A DNA stretch of 64,000 nt from Morinoia aosen (GCA_030386875.1 CM059569.1:39037842-39101841); one strand, 5' to 3'. Shown: positions 48,223 through 61,393, counted from the stretch's first letter. Numbers and translations are program-made. Notes: generated from the letters alone by a model not told the origin.

Positions 48223-51112
48223 CTTTTTCACGCCTTTAGACGACTCTAACGAGGTGTAAACATGCCAAAATTCGGTGGAGTTGTGCGAGCGCCGCAGTTC
48301 ACTGCACATTGTCCGCAATATTATGCAATGAATGCAATGAAAACATGAAATGACTTCGGACAGGTCGACCAGAAGCAGTGCGTGTGGCCGCCGTCATGGG
48401 AACATAGGCACGTCTCGAGGAGGAAGTAAGGTCCCAAAAGCTGCCACGATATTCCGTGCATCAGTTTTGATATCAGTAATTTGTTCATTTTCTTGCACTT
48501 CAGTTCTCAACGACAACAAAAAATGGGGAAAAAAAGTTTAGTTAAAATGAAGTTGAAGCGAAATATGTACAACGTGGGTCTTTAAAATGCCTTAACACTA
48601 TATATTTTACTGAGAACATACATAGGTATTTATAGTTGCAATGTCAATGGCTGACAAAAGAATGAGAAGAAGAAATGAGAATGTATCCCTTGGTTATGTT
48701 CAAGTTCAAGAAAGCTAAATACTGTAAATAGTACTAGACCACGACTTAATACTGTAAATAGTACTAGGCCACGACTTAAAGGCCAGTCAACCTGACATTC
48801 CCACTCAAATAGGAAGTATCGTAAGCAAATGGTCTCTAGTGCACGAATTTTCGTACTTGTTTGTACTTTCGAACATGGTTGAGATTTACGCCTAATTTTC
48901 AATAGTTTCCAATTTTTGCCTAAAATTGGCGACCATGGGAGGGGCGAGAGGGAGTGAGAGGACCCATAGAGAGGTGCCTGAGTCAGGCTGCGGTCGCCCC
49001 TCCACAGAGCAGTTCGTTACTCCGCTGCTTTGCCAGAACACGACCATCAATGAACACAAGATGCCGAAATGAGCCCCGACCCTCCAACAAAATCGGTTAC
49101 ATCACACCACAACTCTCTGGCCTCACATACAAGTCATCTAGTATGCTTCAAAACAAACACTCAAATTTGAAGAGCAAGTCACAACCAAAGCGAGCGCAGC
49201 TTTTTAGGAGATGCGCCCACAGCGACCTATTTGCAATCCACCACAGGTAGCCTCAGAACACATGTTCCCCTCACGCTGTGAGCGCTCGCGGCAGAAAACA
49301 ACACACAACCTCCCCACAAAAGAGCCGGCGCGGCACTGAGGAAGTGAGGGTTACAGGCACTCGCAAGTCACTCATTGACGCGAGTGCCGCGGTTGCCTAC
49401 GCTAAGCGAGCCGTGTCTACGGCCCGTGTTTATACGGGCGTCATGTCGGGCTCGGACGGGGCAAAGCTGGGTACATTTGCACCGCGTGCTGCACAGCACA
49501 AAACACTGTGCAGCACTGTGCTGTCTGGCCTGCACAGACTGCGCAGGTCGATGACCTGCAACGCGCTGTTGCGGGGCTGCGAAGTCGCGACGTAGCGATG
49601 GGGTCTGAGGAAGTGCAGCGGTGTCTCTCACTCGCTGTTGCGCATCAACTACAGCAAATGAATACAACACGGAGTCAAATTTATTTATAACATTTATGCG
49701 CTAATTCGAAAAGAAGTCATTAGAAATTACAAAAAGTGTGATACAACAGCCACATTGCGCAAAAATTCCACTGAACGCGATGTGATGCATGGGAACAATT
49801 TAAGAATAATTTTGGGGAGTATAAAGTTAGTAAAGTTCTATCCAAACGTTAACACAGAAGTGAACATGAATTGAGGCAAAAAATATTAAAAGACATTCGA
49901 GTTTGATAGGAAGACTTTCACACAATTGTTCGCTTTTAATTTAGTGAAATTTGATAGAATTTCAAGAAGGAATTTAATCCCTCGCCAAATCTGCTTTCGG
50001 TAAAGCTCAGATCCTTCAAATTACCTCATCAAAACTGAGACCCTTCAAGTAGAATTAATTTTAATTTAAGAAAATATACTATCGTCGTGCGCGTGAATTT
50101 TTTTTCACTGATTATTTTAGTGGAGTCTTGTGTTCATAGCGAGGGCTGCAAGTTTCGTCGTTTCTACTGACAAAATTCCCAACATCGGGCCAAATCTGGC
50201 CCACTCTTCTTGGTGTCGTGGTCAAGTCCTGTGAAATTCGAAGATTTTCTAACGGTTTGTCTCGTATGAAGTTGTCCAATTCTCTGATGGGGTGGGGAGG
50301 TGTCTTGAGGACTTGGAGACGCCTCCCACTCTCTTTCTCCCTCTCCTTGCCCTCTCCCTCTCTGTTTCTCACTCTCCTTGCTCTCTCCCTCTTTCTTTCT
50401 CCCTCCCTCTCTCTCTTTCTCGCGATTTCAAAGCAGGAAGTTGCGTACGACAGCGCAGGATTTTTCAATCTTGTTTGCAGAGAACTAGAAGCATCCCCAA
50501 ATTTTTAGAAGGCAAAAAGATTTCCTTTCTCATCTCCACGAATTGAAATTTTCCTCCATTATAAAATAAATGAATAGATTCATAATTTAGCATCTACACA
50601 TTCCCGCAAATAATTCCCATCTTCGCCTGAACTTGATTTTGATGCCTCAAAAAAGTAAAAAAAAATTCATGGCTCAACCTTATTTCTACTTAAATAAAAT
50701 AAATTTTTAAATTACTGACCATTACATGGCTTCGAGCGAACATGTCGCAAAATACCTTCGTAACACAATAGTTCCTTAATGCTTCGGAATATTTCATACA
50801 TTCTCAAGCAATGAGATAGGAATATTTGCAAGGGACCAACTTACAGTACATTTTTTACTTTAGTGTTGCTTCACTCTCAGTGGGACCGGGACTACCCATC
50901 CAGCCGCGAGAAGCTCTACACAACGCGAGAAGCGAAGATCGGCGCCTCTTTGAAAGTTCGTCCCGTCACTCACTAACGCGAGCCCTCCGTCACTCCACAG
51001 TTTTGTCTCCCTTCAATATTCCATACATCTCCTCGGGGATATATATATTTGTATATTAAATATATGTGTAATTAATTTCCCAAATTCTATTTACTAAGAA
51101 TTTGGGGTAGTT
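48223..51112. other. unique stretch with minor repeats
   Basis: A 31-bp duplication (aatactgtaaatagtactag...) lies at about 48716-48779. A CT-rich low-complexity patch is at about 50325-50425. A segment at about 49685-49785 is related to 52645-52745. No supported gene. Confidence 0.55.
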
Positions 51113-51315
51113 AATTGTTATAAGAACGTTTTAGCCTCCCTTTACCAAGACAAAAATGTTCAAAGAGAGGAAGAATGAAGGCACCATTTAGTATGAAGTT
51201 ACGGGAATGCAGAATCTATGCACAAGGTGCGTAGATACATTAAGTTGGGAAAGAAGATTAAGAAACAAGATTAAAGTCGAAGAAGAAAGTAGTAGGTGCT
51301 GAAAAGAGATAATCG
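51113..51315 (+). mobile_element. SINE-like dispersed repeat, 3'-truncated
   Basis: Matches the first about 200 bp of the 8125-8482 copy (ttttagcctccctt head; aggcaccatttagtatg; agtagtaggtgctgaaaa). Confidence 0.72.
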
Positions 51316-51713
51316 GATGAAGAACACCTAAAAACGGATTTGTAAATGCTTACATCAGTTCAACGTAGGCTGACACAGAGCGTTTAAGTCTCGCGCTTAT
51401 TGCAGAGCAACTCAACGCAGCGCACGTCCGGCCGTGAGCACGCAAGCGACAGCGGGGCAACGTCGTCCGTTTCTTGACTTGCCTGCCCCGCTGCGGGTGC
51501 TTGTGCCTCCTTAGCGTCAACACGACTGCGATGGGCTAAATTGATGCTCAGTATCCAGCTTAAATTTAAATTCACAAGCTGTTTGAAATTTTGTAAAGAC
51601 CAAACATTAACTGGGTCCATTAAATGCCACTAATTTAAACAGATTGTTAAAACTTTTTCAAACGACCCTCCGGTGGGTCGTTCTGCAGCAGGAAAAACTG
51701 AAGCACGACTTGA

Positions 51714-51934
51714 CCCTTTAACGCCCAAGTGGACTGTACGGTCCTCTTTCAAAAATAACAATAATATATTTTATTTCTTATTCAATTTGTTCACTAATGT
51801 GTCCTTTGAACTTCACTGCCGAGTGGCAGTTCCTTCCCCATCTTGATAACAGTGACTACCTAATGCCAGTGTCAGTTTAGTGATAGTGGTTGTCATAACA
51901 GTAATATGAGTATAAAAATGTGGGCGTTAAAGGG
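51714..51934. mobile_element. piggyBac-like MITE
   Basis: 221 bp bounded by perfect 14-bp inverted repeats, ccctttaacgccca (51714-51727) and tgggcgttaaaggg (51921-51934). The right flank is ttaa and the left flank ttga, consistent with a TTAA target duplication with one mutation. The CCC start and TTAA target are hallmarks of the piggyBac superfamily. No ORF. Confidence 0.7.
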
Positions 51935-53639
51935 TTAAGTTGGGTCATATCGCAGTGAATGTGTTAAACAACTTTAATGCCATAATAGGACAGTAAATGC
52001 GGAACGTGCACCATACAGAGCCATAACCTGACCATAAATAAGGAACATGCATAACACAGAGGCCGCAACCTGACCATAAAGATGAGGGCCCACACACCAG
52101 CTAGCCACATGCTCAAACTTAGGCAAAATTGGGGAGCAGAGCAGCAGCTGCCTGGGGGTGTTTAGCGCGCCACCGTGCCTGTGCTAATTTGGAGGGAAAA
52201 GAATTAATAAACAGCTTATTTCTAATAAAGATGATACCAAAAATGGCTTTCAAATTATTTTACAGTAAGGATCCTTAGTTGATACACATGAATATCGTAA
52301 TACTTATGTCACTAGACGAAGCAAATATCAAGGTACTTAGTACCGTGTCTGTTGCACGAAAGATCGTACGTGTAACGTATACCAAGATCTACCTAATCTG
52401 GTCCGTTGGGCCTGAAGAGATACTCGTGCCCTGGTTGAACTCGTTCACTGCGTATTGGGACATATGTGCACAACTGGGTAAATTACTCATTTACGTCCCA
52501 ATGTAAATGAATTTTATCACTCATAATAAATATTATCGTAAAGGTGTGAGTTCAGACGCGTGGAGCTGGTGCTGTGGGAGGACAGACTGAGGGTGTAGCG
52601 AGTGTCCTGTGTCAGTGCGATGGGGACGGTGAAGGTGAGTGATCAAATATATAGTAACTTTTACGCGCTACTTCTAAAAGAAGTTATTTGAAATTATAGA
52701 AAGTGTCAAAACAGCCATATTGCGCAACATTTCCGTGGTAAACACGCGGGGGTGTTCGGCTACGATTGCTTATCAACATCATACAAAATAACAAGCAATC
52801 TTTCAAAATGCTAATAGATTAGAAAAATGTAGAGTAAGTTAAAGCTCATGATATGTTAGAAAAACTTAATAGTTGAAAGAGTACCAAGTCGGTAAACACG
52901 ATCTAAACACTTAAGGAACCCTGATGGTTTGGTTTGTTTGAAGGTTTTAAGGCTAACGCGCATGTACTGTATGCCTCTGGCGACGCTCTGCCTCTAGTGG
53001 GACTCGTAACATAGACCAAAACTGACTACCTTCACTTTGGCAAAAGCGATGGGCATGATTAAGCTTTCTCGAGAGCTGTAGTGTGGATACCAGCTATTAC
53101 AAATTTCGGCTATTCTAAGAACCGATTTTTATGTCAAGAAGAACGGGATTTTAAAGCTCATTAAACAAACAAATAATGACAAGGAAAAATTCCCAGTAAT
53201 CTTCACTACATCGAATGCAATTTTTACCGCAAGGTGTTTAGAAAATGTTATCTCTGGAGCTGCAACCGACAATATTGATGCAGTTGTGAAATCTCCTTGA
53301 TAAGTTCAATACTGAACTCAACTGGATCGTGTCATGTGGAACTTCGATATCACGAGGTGTTGTTACCGGAGATGCTTCACACGGAGACAGGCCGTAAATT
53401 GACGTGTCTCGCAGGACGTCGAGTATGTGGTGTGATGTAGAGTGACGTGATGTGTGTGGTGTGGTGTGATGTGGTGTTACATGTGGGTGATGTTGCCACT
53501 ATCGTAGGGATCGTAGGCCGTCACCATTTCTAGATGCCTTTGCCGACTGCAGCGGTGGTTGGTGCGTTTCCCGAGAGTACTGCCAGACCACGGAGGTTGG
53601 ATTATATACTGGTACAAGCCTCAATAGCCTCGAAAGCTG
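51935..53639. other. unique stretch, nothing supported
   Basis: A segment at about 52645-52745 is a dispersed relative of 49685-49785. About 53410-53480 is rich in gtgatgtg/gtgtggtg. No gene seen. Confidence 0.5.
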
Positions 53640-53705
53640 TACCCAACAGAGAGAAGAGGAAGGCACCGTTCAGTACAGAATTAAGGCGACTGCAAATCTA
53701 TGCGC
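53640..53705 (+). mobile_element. SINE-like dispersed repeat, short fragment
   Basis: Matches the gagaggaaggcacc...ttcagta...aaatctatgc portion of the family; both ends are missing. Confidence 0.5.
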
Positions 53706-53805
53706 AAATTGTGTTCCCTCAGCTGTGCGCATATAAGCGATAGGACTGCAGGAAATGTGTAGAACTAGCGAACTTTGTAGAAGAATTATGAGTTACACGA
53801 GTAGC

Positions 53806-55072
53806 CTGCAGAGTGGGGGTGCCTTGCAGAGCGGGGATGTCCCTGCAGAGTGGGGGTGCTCCTGCAGAGTTGGGGATGCTCCTGCAGAGTGGGGATGCTC
53901 CTGCAGAATGGGGGTGCTCCTGCAGAGTGGGGGTGCCTTGCAGAGCGGGGATGTCCCTGCAGAGCGGGGATGTCCCTGCAGAGCGGGGATGTCCCTGCAG
54001 AGCGGGGATGTCCCTGCAGAGCGGGGATGTCCCTGCAGAGCGGGGATGTCCCTGCAGAGCGGGGATGTCCCTGCAGAGCGGGGATGTCCCTGCAGAGCGG
54101 GGATGTCCCTGCAGAGCGGGGATGTCCCTGCAGAGCGGGGATGTCCCTGCAGAGCGGGGATGTCCCTGCAGAGCGGGGATGTCCCTGCAGAGCGGGGATG
54201 TCCCTGCAGAGCGGGGATGTCCCTGCAGAGTGGGGATGTCCCTGCAGAGCGGGGATGTCCCTGCAGAGCGGGGATGTCCCTGCAGAGCGGGGATGTCCCT
54301 GCAGAGTGGGGGTGCTCCTGCAGAGTGGGGGTGCCCCTGCAGAGTGGAAGTGCCCTGCAAAGTGGAAGTGCCCTGCAGAGTGGGGGTGCCTTGCAGAGTG
54401 GGGGTGCCTTGCAGAGCGGGGATGTCCCTGCAGAGCGGGGATGTCCCTGCAGAGCGGGGATGTCCCTGCAGAGCGGGGATGTCCCTGAAGAGCGGGGATG
54501 TCCCTGCAGAGCGGGGATGTCCCTGCAGAGCGGGGATGTCCCTGCAGAGCGGGGATGTCCCTGCAGAGCGGGGATGTCCCTGCAGAGCGGGGATGTCCCT
54601 GCAGAGCGGGGATGTCCCTGCAGAGCGGGGATGTCCCTGCAGAGCGGGGATGTCCCTGCAGAGCGGGGATTTCCCTGCAGAGCGGGGATGTCCCTGCAGA
54701 GCGGGGATGTCCCTGCAGAGCGGGGATGTCCCTGCAGAGCGGGGATGTCCCTGCAGAGCGGGGATGTCCCTGCAGAGTGGGGGTGCTCCTGCAGAGTGGG
54801 GGTGCCCCTGCAGAGTGGAAGTGCCCTGCAAAGTGGAAGTGCCCTGCAGAGTGGAAGTGCCCTGCAGAGTGGGGGTGGCCTGCAGATTGGGGGTGGCCTG
54901 CAGAGTGGGGGTGGCCTGCAGAGTGGGGATGTCCCCGCAGAGTGGGGGTGCGCTGCAGAGTGGGGGTTCGCTGCAGAGTTGGGGTGCTCCTGCAGAGTGG
55001 GGGTGGCCTGCAGAGTGGGGGTGCGCTGCAGAGTGGGGGTGGCCTCCAGAGTGGGGGTGAGCTGCAGAGTGC
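53806..55072. repeat. 19-bp array with higher-order duplication
   Basis: About 66 units. The core is cagagcggggatgtccctg, with gagtgggggtgc and gagtggaagtgccctgc sub-types. A block of core units followed by the same variant series (about 54300-54400) recurs at about 54775-54870, showing segmental duplication of roughly 480 bp. The ORFs on both strands (up to 555 codons) are artefacts. Confidence 0.96.
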
Positions 55073-55166
55073 CATCTCACAGCACTCAGCCAGGCAGCGC
55101 AGGGACAGATAGCGAAAAGAGGTTTTTGTGGACCAGACACGCAGCTGTGCGGTGTGTGCTGCAGTG

Positions 55167-55167
<1 letters not shown>

Positions 55168-55204
<37 letters not shown>
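55168..55204. repeat. GT microsatellite
   Basis: An uninterrupted (GT)n run of about 18 copies. Confidence 0.97.
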
Positions 55205-55205
<1 letters not shown>

Positions 55206-55231
55206 CACGTGTGCTGCAGTTGCGTTTATGT

Positions 55232-55297
<66 letters not shown>
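55232..55297. repeat. CAG microsatellite
   Basis: An uninterrupted run of about 22 GCA triplets. No exon context supports a coding polyGln, polyAla or polySer tract. Confidence 0.97.
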
Positions 55298-55298
<1 letters not shown>

Positions 55299-55429
55299 TA
55301 GGCCTGGGCGCAGCTCGTATTGCCCGCCGCTATTCTCGGCCCGCAAGTCAGTGCCAGCTGTCATCATCAATTGCACCACCTGCGCCTGGGCGGCCAGCTG
55401 CGGGTGTCATGTCCACGCCTGACGTGCAT

Positions 55430-55722
55430 CTGCCGTATGGTATCAGCTGTATTGTCAGCTGTAGTGTCAGCTATATTACCAGCTGTATCACCTGCTATAT
55501 TACCAGCTGAATCACCTGCTATATTACCAGCTGAATCACCTGCTATATTACCAGCTGTATCACCTGCTATATAACCAGCCGTATCACCTGCTATATTACC
55601 AGCTGTATCACTTGCTATATTACCAGCTGTATCACCTGCTATATAACCAGCCGTATCACCTGCTATATTACCAGCTGTATCACCTGCTATATTACCCGCT
55701 GTATCACCTGCTGTAGCAGCAG
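55430..55722. repeat. 24-bp array
   Basis: About 12 copies of a unit made of accagctgtatcacctgcta plus tatt, with gaatcacc and gccgtatc variants. Confidence 0.94.
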
Positions 55723-55825
55723 CAATGCCACAGCACCGCCCTGCGCTGGCCGGTTGATGTCTGAGTTGAGTATAGAAGTCGCTCGCGCAGCAAAAAGTGA
55801 CCAATAAATCCGCAAGTTTTTATGT

Positions 55826-58048
55826 TCAATTGATGAGGCGTGCCCCTGGCGCGACACTTTACAGCCCCTGCAGCGTGTGCGCTGTAATGCAGCGCGTGTA
55901 CAATGCGTGCCCCTGGCGCGACACTTTACAGCCCCTGCAGCGTGTGCGCTGTAATGCAGCGCGTGTACAATGCGTGCCCCTGGCGCGACACTTTACAGCC
56001 CTGCAGCGTGTGCGCTGTAATGCAGCGCGTGTACAATGCGTGCCCCTGGCGCGACACTTTACAGCCCCTGCAGCGTGTGCGCTGTAATGCAGCGCGTGTA
56101 CAATGCGTGCCCCTGGCGCGACACTTTACAGCCCCTGCAGCGTGTGCGCTGTAATGCAGCGCGTGTACAATGCGTGCCCCTGGCGCGACACTTTACAGCC
56201 CTGCAGCGTGTGCGCTGTAATGCAGCGCGTGTACAATGCGTGCCCCTGGCGCGACACTTTACAGCCCCTGCAGCGTGTGCGCTGTAATGCAGCGCGTGTA
56301 CAATGCGTGCCTCTGGCGCGACACTTTACAGCCCCTGCAGCGTGTGCGCTGTAATGCAGCGCGTGTACAATGCGTGCCCCTGGCGCGACACTTTACAGCC
56401 CCTGCAGCGTGTGCGCTGTAATGCAGCGCGTGTACAATGCGTGCCCCTGGCGCGACACTTTACAGCCCCTGCAGCGTGTGCGCTGTAATGCAGCGCGTGT
56501 ACAATGCGTGCCCCTGGCGCGACACTTTACAGCCCCTGCAGCGTGTGCGCTGTAATGCAGCGCGTGTACAATGCGTGCCCCTGGCGCGACACTTTACAGC
56601 CCCTGCAGCGTGTGCGCTGTAATGCAGCGCGTGTACAATGCGTGCCCCTGGCGCGACACTTTACAGCCCCTGCAGCGTGTGCGCTGTAATGCAGCGCGTG
56701 TACAATGCGTGCCCCTGGCGCGACACTTTACAGCCCCTGCAGCGTGTGCGCTGTAATGCAGCGCGTGTACAATGCGTGCCCCTGGCGCGACACTTTACAG
56801 CCCCTGCAGCGTGTGCGCTGTAATGCAGCGCGTGTACAATGCGTGCCCCTGGCGCGACACTTTACAGCCCCTGCAGCGTGTGCGCTGTAATGCAGCGCGT
56901 GTACAATGCGTGCCCCTGGCGCGACACTTTACAGCCCCTGCAGCGTGTGCGCTGTAATGCAGCGCGTGTACAATGCGTGCCCCTGGCGCGACACTTTACA
57001 GCCCCTGCAGCGTGTGCGCTGTAATGCAGCGCGTGTACAATGCGTGCCCCTGGCGCGACACTTTACAGCCCCTGCAGCGTGTGCGCTGTAATGCAGCGCG
57101 TGTACAATGCGTGCCCCTGGCGCGACACTTTACAGCCCTGCAGCGTGTGCGCTGTAATGCAGCGCGTGTACAATGCGTGCCCCTGGCGCGACACTTTACA
57201 GCCCCTGCAGCGTGTGCGCTGTAATGCAGCGCGTGTACAATGCGTGCCCCTGGCGCGACACTTTACAGCCCCTGCAGCGTGTGCGCTGTAATGCAGCGCG
57301 TGTACAATGCGTGCCCCTGGCGCGACACTTTACAGCCCCTGCAGCGTGTGCGCTGTAATGCAGCGCGTGTACAATGCGTGCCCCTGGCGCGACACTTTAC
57401 AGCCCTGCAGCGTGTGCGCTGTAATGCAGCGCGTGTACAATGCGTGCCCCTGGCGCGACACTTTACAGCCCCTGCAGCGTGTGCGCTGTAATGCAGCGCG
57501 TGTACAATGCGTGCCCCTGGCGCGACACTTTACAGCCCCTGCAGCGTGTGCGCTGTAATGCAGCGCGTGTACAATGCGTGCCCCTGGCGCGACACTTTAC
57601 AGCCCCTGCAGCGTGTGCGCTGTAATGCAGCGCGTGTACAATGCGTGCCCCTGGCGCGACACTTTACAGCCCCTGCAGCGTGTGCGCTGTAATGCAGCGC
57701 GTGTACAATGCGTGCCCCTGGCGCGACACTTTACAGCCCCTGCAGCGTGTGCGCTGTAATGCAGCGCGTGTACAATGCGTGCCCCTGGCGCGACACTTTA
57801 CAGCCCCTGCAGCGTGTGCGCTGTAATGCAGCGCGTGTACAATGCGTGCCCCTGGCGCGACACTTTACAGCCCTGCAGCGTGTGCGCTGTAATGCAGCGC
57901 GTGTACAATGCGTGCCCCTGGCGCGACACTTTACAGCCCCTGCAGCGTGTGCGCTGTAATGCAGCGCGTGTACAATGCGTGCCCCTGGCGCGACACTTTA
58001 CAGCCCCTGCAGCGTGTGCGCTGTAATGCAGCGCGTGTACAATGCGTT
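55826..58048. repeat. 67-bp satellite-like array
   Basis: About 33 copies of a 67-bp unit starting gtgcccctggcgcgacactt, with cagcgtgtgcgctgtaatgc in the middle and gcgcgtgtacaat near the end. Copies are nearly identical; five carry the same one-base deletion (cagccctgcag for cagcccctgcag). The regular series of 61- and 83-codon ORFs is just the unit read repeatedly. Confidence 0.97.
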
Positions 58049-58156
58049 TCTGAGCAGACGCTCAGAAACGCGTTTCTGAGTGGCGGGTCTGTGCGTTTTT
58101 CTGAAACTCGGGGGCTTCAGAGTGGGATTCTGTGCACTGCAGCGTGATGCTGTGCT

Positions 58157-58262
58157 GTGCAGGGCAGTGCAGGGCAGTGCAGGGCAGTGCATGGCACTGC
58201 AGGGCAGTGCAGGGCAGTGCAGGGCAGTGCAGGGCAGTGCAGGGCAGTGCAGGGCAGTGTAG
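58157..58262. repeat. 10-bp array
   Basis: About ten copies of agggcagtgc, ending in agtgtagtgt. Confidence 0.94.
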
Positions 58263-58344
58263 TGTAGTGTAGGCACTGGAGATCTGTGCAAGTTTAGCGG
58301 AGGTCTGCAGCACTCACACTCCAGGCCTCAACTTTCCTGACACA

Positions 58345-60100
58345 GACCCGCCACGCAGACCCGCCACCCAGACCCGCCACCCAGACCCGCCACCCAGACC
58401 CGCCACCCAGACCCGCCACCCAGACCCGCCACCCAGACCCGCCACCCAGACCCGCCACCCAGACCCGCCACCCAGACCCGCCACCCAGACCCGCCACCCA
58501 GACCCGCCACCCAGACCCGCCACCCAGACCCGCCACCCAGACCCGCCACCCAGACCCGCCACCCAGACCCGCCACCCAGACCCGCCACCCAGACCCGCCA
58601 CCCAGACCCGCCACCCAGACCCGCCACCCAGACCCGCCACCCAGACACGCCACCCAGACACGCCACCCAGACACGCCACCCAGACACGCCACCCAGACAC
58701 GCCACCCAGACACGCCACCCAGACACGCCACCCAGACACGCCACCCAGACACGCCACCCAGACACGCCACCCAGACACGCCACCCAGACCCGCCACCCAG
58801 ACCCGCCACCCAGACCCGCCACCCAGACCCGCCACCCAGACCCGCCACCCAGACCCGCCACCCAGACCCGCCACCCAGACCCGCCACCCAGACCCGCCAC
58901 CCAGACCCGCCACCCAGACCCGCCACCCAGACCCGCCACCCAGACCCGCCACCCAGACCCGCCACCCAGACCCGCCACCCAGACCCGCCACCCAGACCCG
59001 CCACCCAGACCCGCCACCCAGACCCGCCACCCAGACCCGCCACCCAGACCCGCCACCCAGACCCGCCACCCAGACCCGCCACCCAGACCCGCCACCCAGA
59101 CCCGCCACCCAGACCCGCCACCCAGACCCGCCACCCAGACCCGCCACCCAGACCCGCCACCCAGACCCGCCACCCAGACCCGCCACCCAGACCCGCCACC
59201 CAGACCCGCCACCCAGACCCGCCACCCAGACCCGCCACCCAGACCCGCCACCCAGACCCGCCACCCAGACCCGCCACCCAGACCCGCCACCCAGACCCGC
59301 CACCCAGACCCGCCACCCAGACCCGCCACCCAGACCCGCCACCCAGACCCGCCACCCAAACCCGCCACCCAGACCCGCCACCCAGACCCGCCACCCAGAC
59401 CCGCCACCCAGACCCGCCACCCAGACCCGCCACCCAGACCCGCCACCCAGACCCGCCACCCAGACCCGCCACCCAGACCCGCCACCCAGACCCGCCACCC
59501 AGACCCGCCACCCAGACCCGCCACCCAGACCCGCCACCCAGACCCGCCACCCAGACCCGCCACCCAGACCCGCCACCCAGACCCACCACACAGACCCGCT
59601 ACACAGACCCGCCACCCAGACCCGCCACCCAGACCCGCCACCCAGACCCGCCACCCAGACCCACCACACAGACCCGCTACACAGACCCGCCACCCAGACC
59701 CGCCACCCAGACCCACCACACAGACCCGCTACACAGACCCGCCACCCAGACCCGCCACCCAGACCCGCCACCCAGACCCACCACACAGACCCGCTACACA
59801 GACCCGCCACCCAGACCCGCCACCCAGACCCGCCACCCAGACCCACCACACAGACCCGATACACAGACCCGCCACCCAGACCCGCCACCCAGACCCACCA
59901 CACAGACCCGCTACACAGACCCGCTACACAGACCCGCTACACAGACCCGCTACACAGACCCGCCACCCAGACCCGCCACCCAGACCCACCACACAGACCC
60001 ACCACACAGACCCGCTACACAGACCCGCCACCCAGACCCGCCACCCAGACCCACCACACAGACCCGCTACACAGACCCGCTACACAGACCCGTCAGAGGT
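58345..60100. repeat. 13-bp array with an internal sub-type block
   Basis: About 135 copies of ccagacccgccac. A contiguous block at about 58640-58785 is ccagacacgccac. Towards the right end, caccacacagacccgctaca variants recur. The minus-strand frames (GGSGWRVWVAGLG) are artefacts. Confidence 0.97.
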
Positions 60101-60214
60101 CTACCTTACGACCCGCAAGACGCCACCACACGACCTCCGAACTGCCGAGTTACGTCTTTACGGCACAGTTAGTCGTATATGACGGGCCCTCAAAGTAAGG
60201 AGGGGCGGCCCCTC

Positions 60215-60830
60215 ACCCCCTCAACAGCAGGGAGGGGCAGCCCCTCTCCCCCTCAACAGCAGGGAGCAACAGCAGGGAGGGGCAGCCCCTCAACAGCAGG
60301 GAGGGGCAGCCCCTCACCCCTCAACAGCAGGGAGGGGCAGCCCCTCTCCCCCTCAACAGCAGGGAGGGGCAGCCCCTCTCCCCCTCAACAGCAGGGAGGG
60401 GCAGCCCCTCTCCCCCTCAACAGCAGGGAGGGGCAGCCTCTCAACAGCAGGGAGGGGCAGCCCCTCACCCCTCAACAGCAGGGAGAGGCAGCCCCTCACC
60501 CCTCAACAGCAGGGAGGGGCAGCCCCTCACCCCTCAACAGCAGGGAGGGGCAGCCCCTCACCCCTCAACAGCAGGGAGGGGCAGCCCCTCACCCCTCAAC
60601 AGCAGGGAGGGGCAGCCCCTCTCCCCCTCAACAGCAGGGAGGGGCAGCCCCTCTCCCCCTCAACAGCAGGGAGGGGCAGCCCCTCTCCCCCTCAACAGCA
60701 GGGAGGGGCAGCCTCTCAACAGCAGGGAGGGGCAGCCCCTCACCCCTCAACAGCAGGGAGGGGCAGCCCCTCACCCCTCAACAGCAGGGAGGGGCAGCCC
60801 CTCACCCCTCAACAGCAGGGAGGGGCGTTG
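60215..60830. repeat. 31-34-bp array
   Basis: About 20 units of cctcaacagcagggaggggc followed by agcccctcacc or agcccctctccc. Its order of sub-types is duplicated (compare about 60330-60470 with 60600-60760). Confidence 0.95.
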
Positions 60831-61393
60831 TGTTACTCTCAGGGCCAACAATCACGCAGCGTTCAGAGCAAGTAATGCGAGCTGCCAGGTAGTTTTTGCA
60901 GTAGATTTTCATTTTGCCTCGAATGTATTATTTCTTTTTCGCATCAAGAACAGAGGAAGTGTTTGTTCAACATATTAAATGCTAAGCAACAGAGAAGCAC
61001 CAGCATGAAGACAATGTAACCAATACCTGCCGTGGTATCATACGTCGCTATGTGTTAGAATAGCATACGGATTTCCCATAGAAATAATTATACGTCAGTT
61101 CACTATACGTTACTTCTTGTGAGGATAATATATAAATTTCCAACGTGAATTATTATACGTCCCTTCATGTGAGCGTAACACTAATTTCCTTCATATACAT
61201 TGCCACACTCGTGGCGGCGATTAAGCGACACGCCGATGGCAGTTACTGCGGCTGCAGGAAAAGAACGACGGCGATGTTCTTGCAGGCAATGAAAATAAAA
61301 TAAATAACACAAATGAAATAATAGAGCACATTTGGTAGCGCTGCTGCGTGTCTGTGATACTTGAACTGGACGCCACACAAGAGCTGTACACGT
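60831..61393. other. unique stretch with a diverged duplication
   Basis: About 61065-61190 holds two diverged copies of a segment around attatacgtc. No gene seen. Confidence 0.5.

Noticed and set aside
55826..58291. Regular series of about 25 small ORFs each 67 bp apart
   Set aside because: One 67-bp satellite unit read repeatedly; not a gene family or CRISPR-like array.
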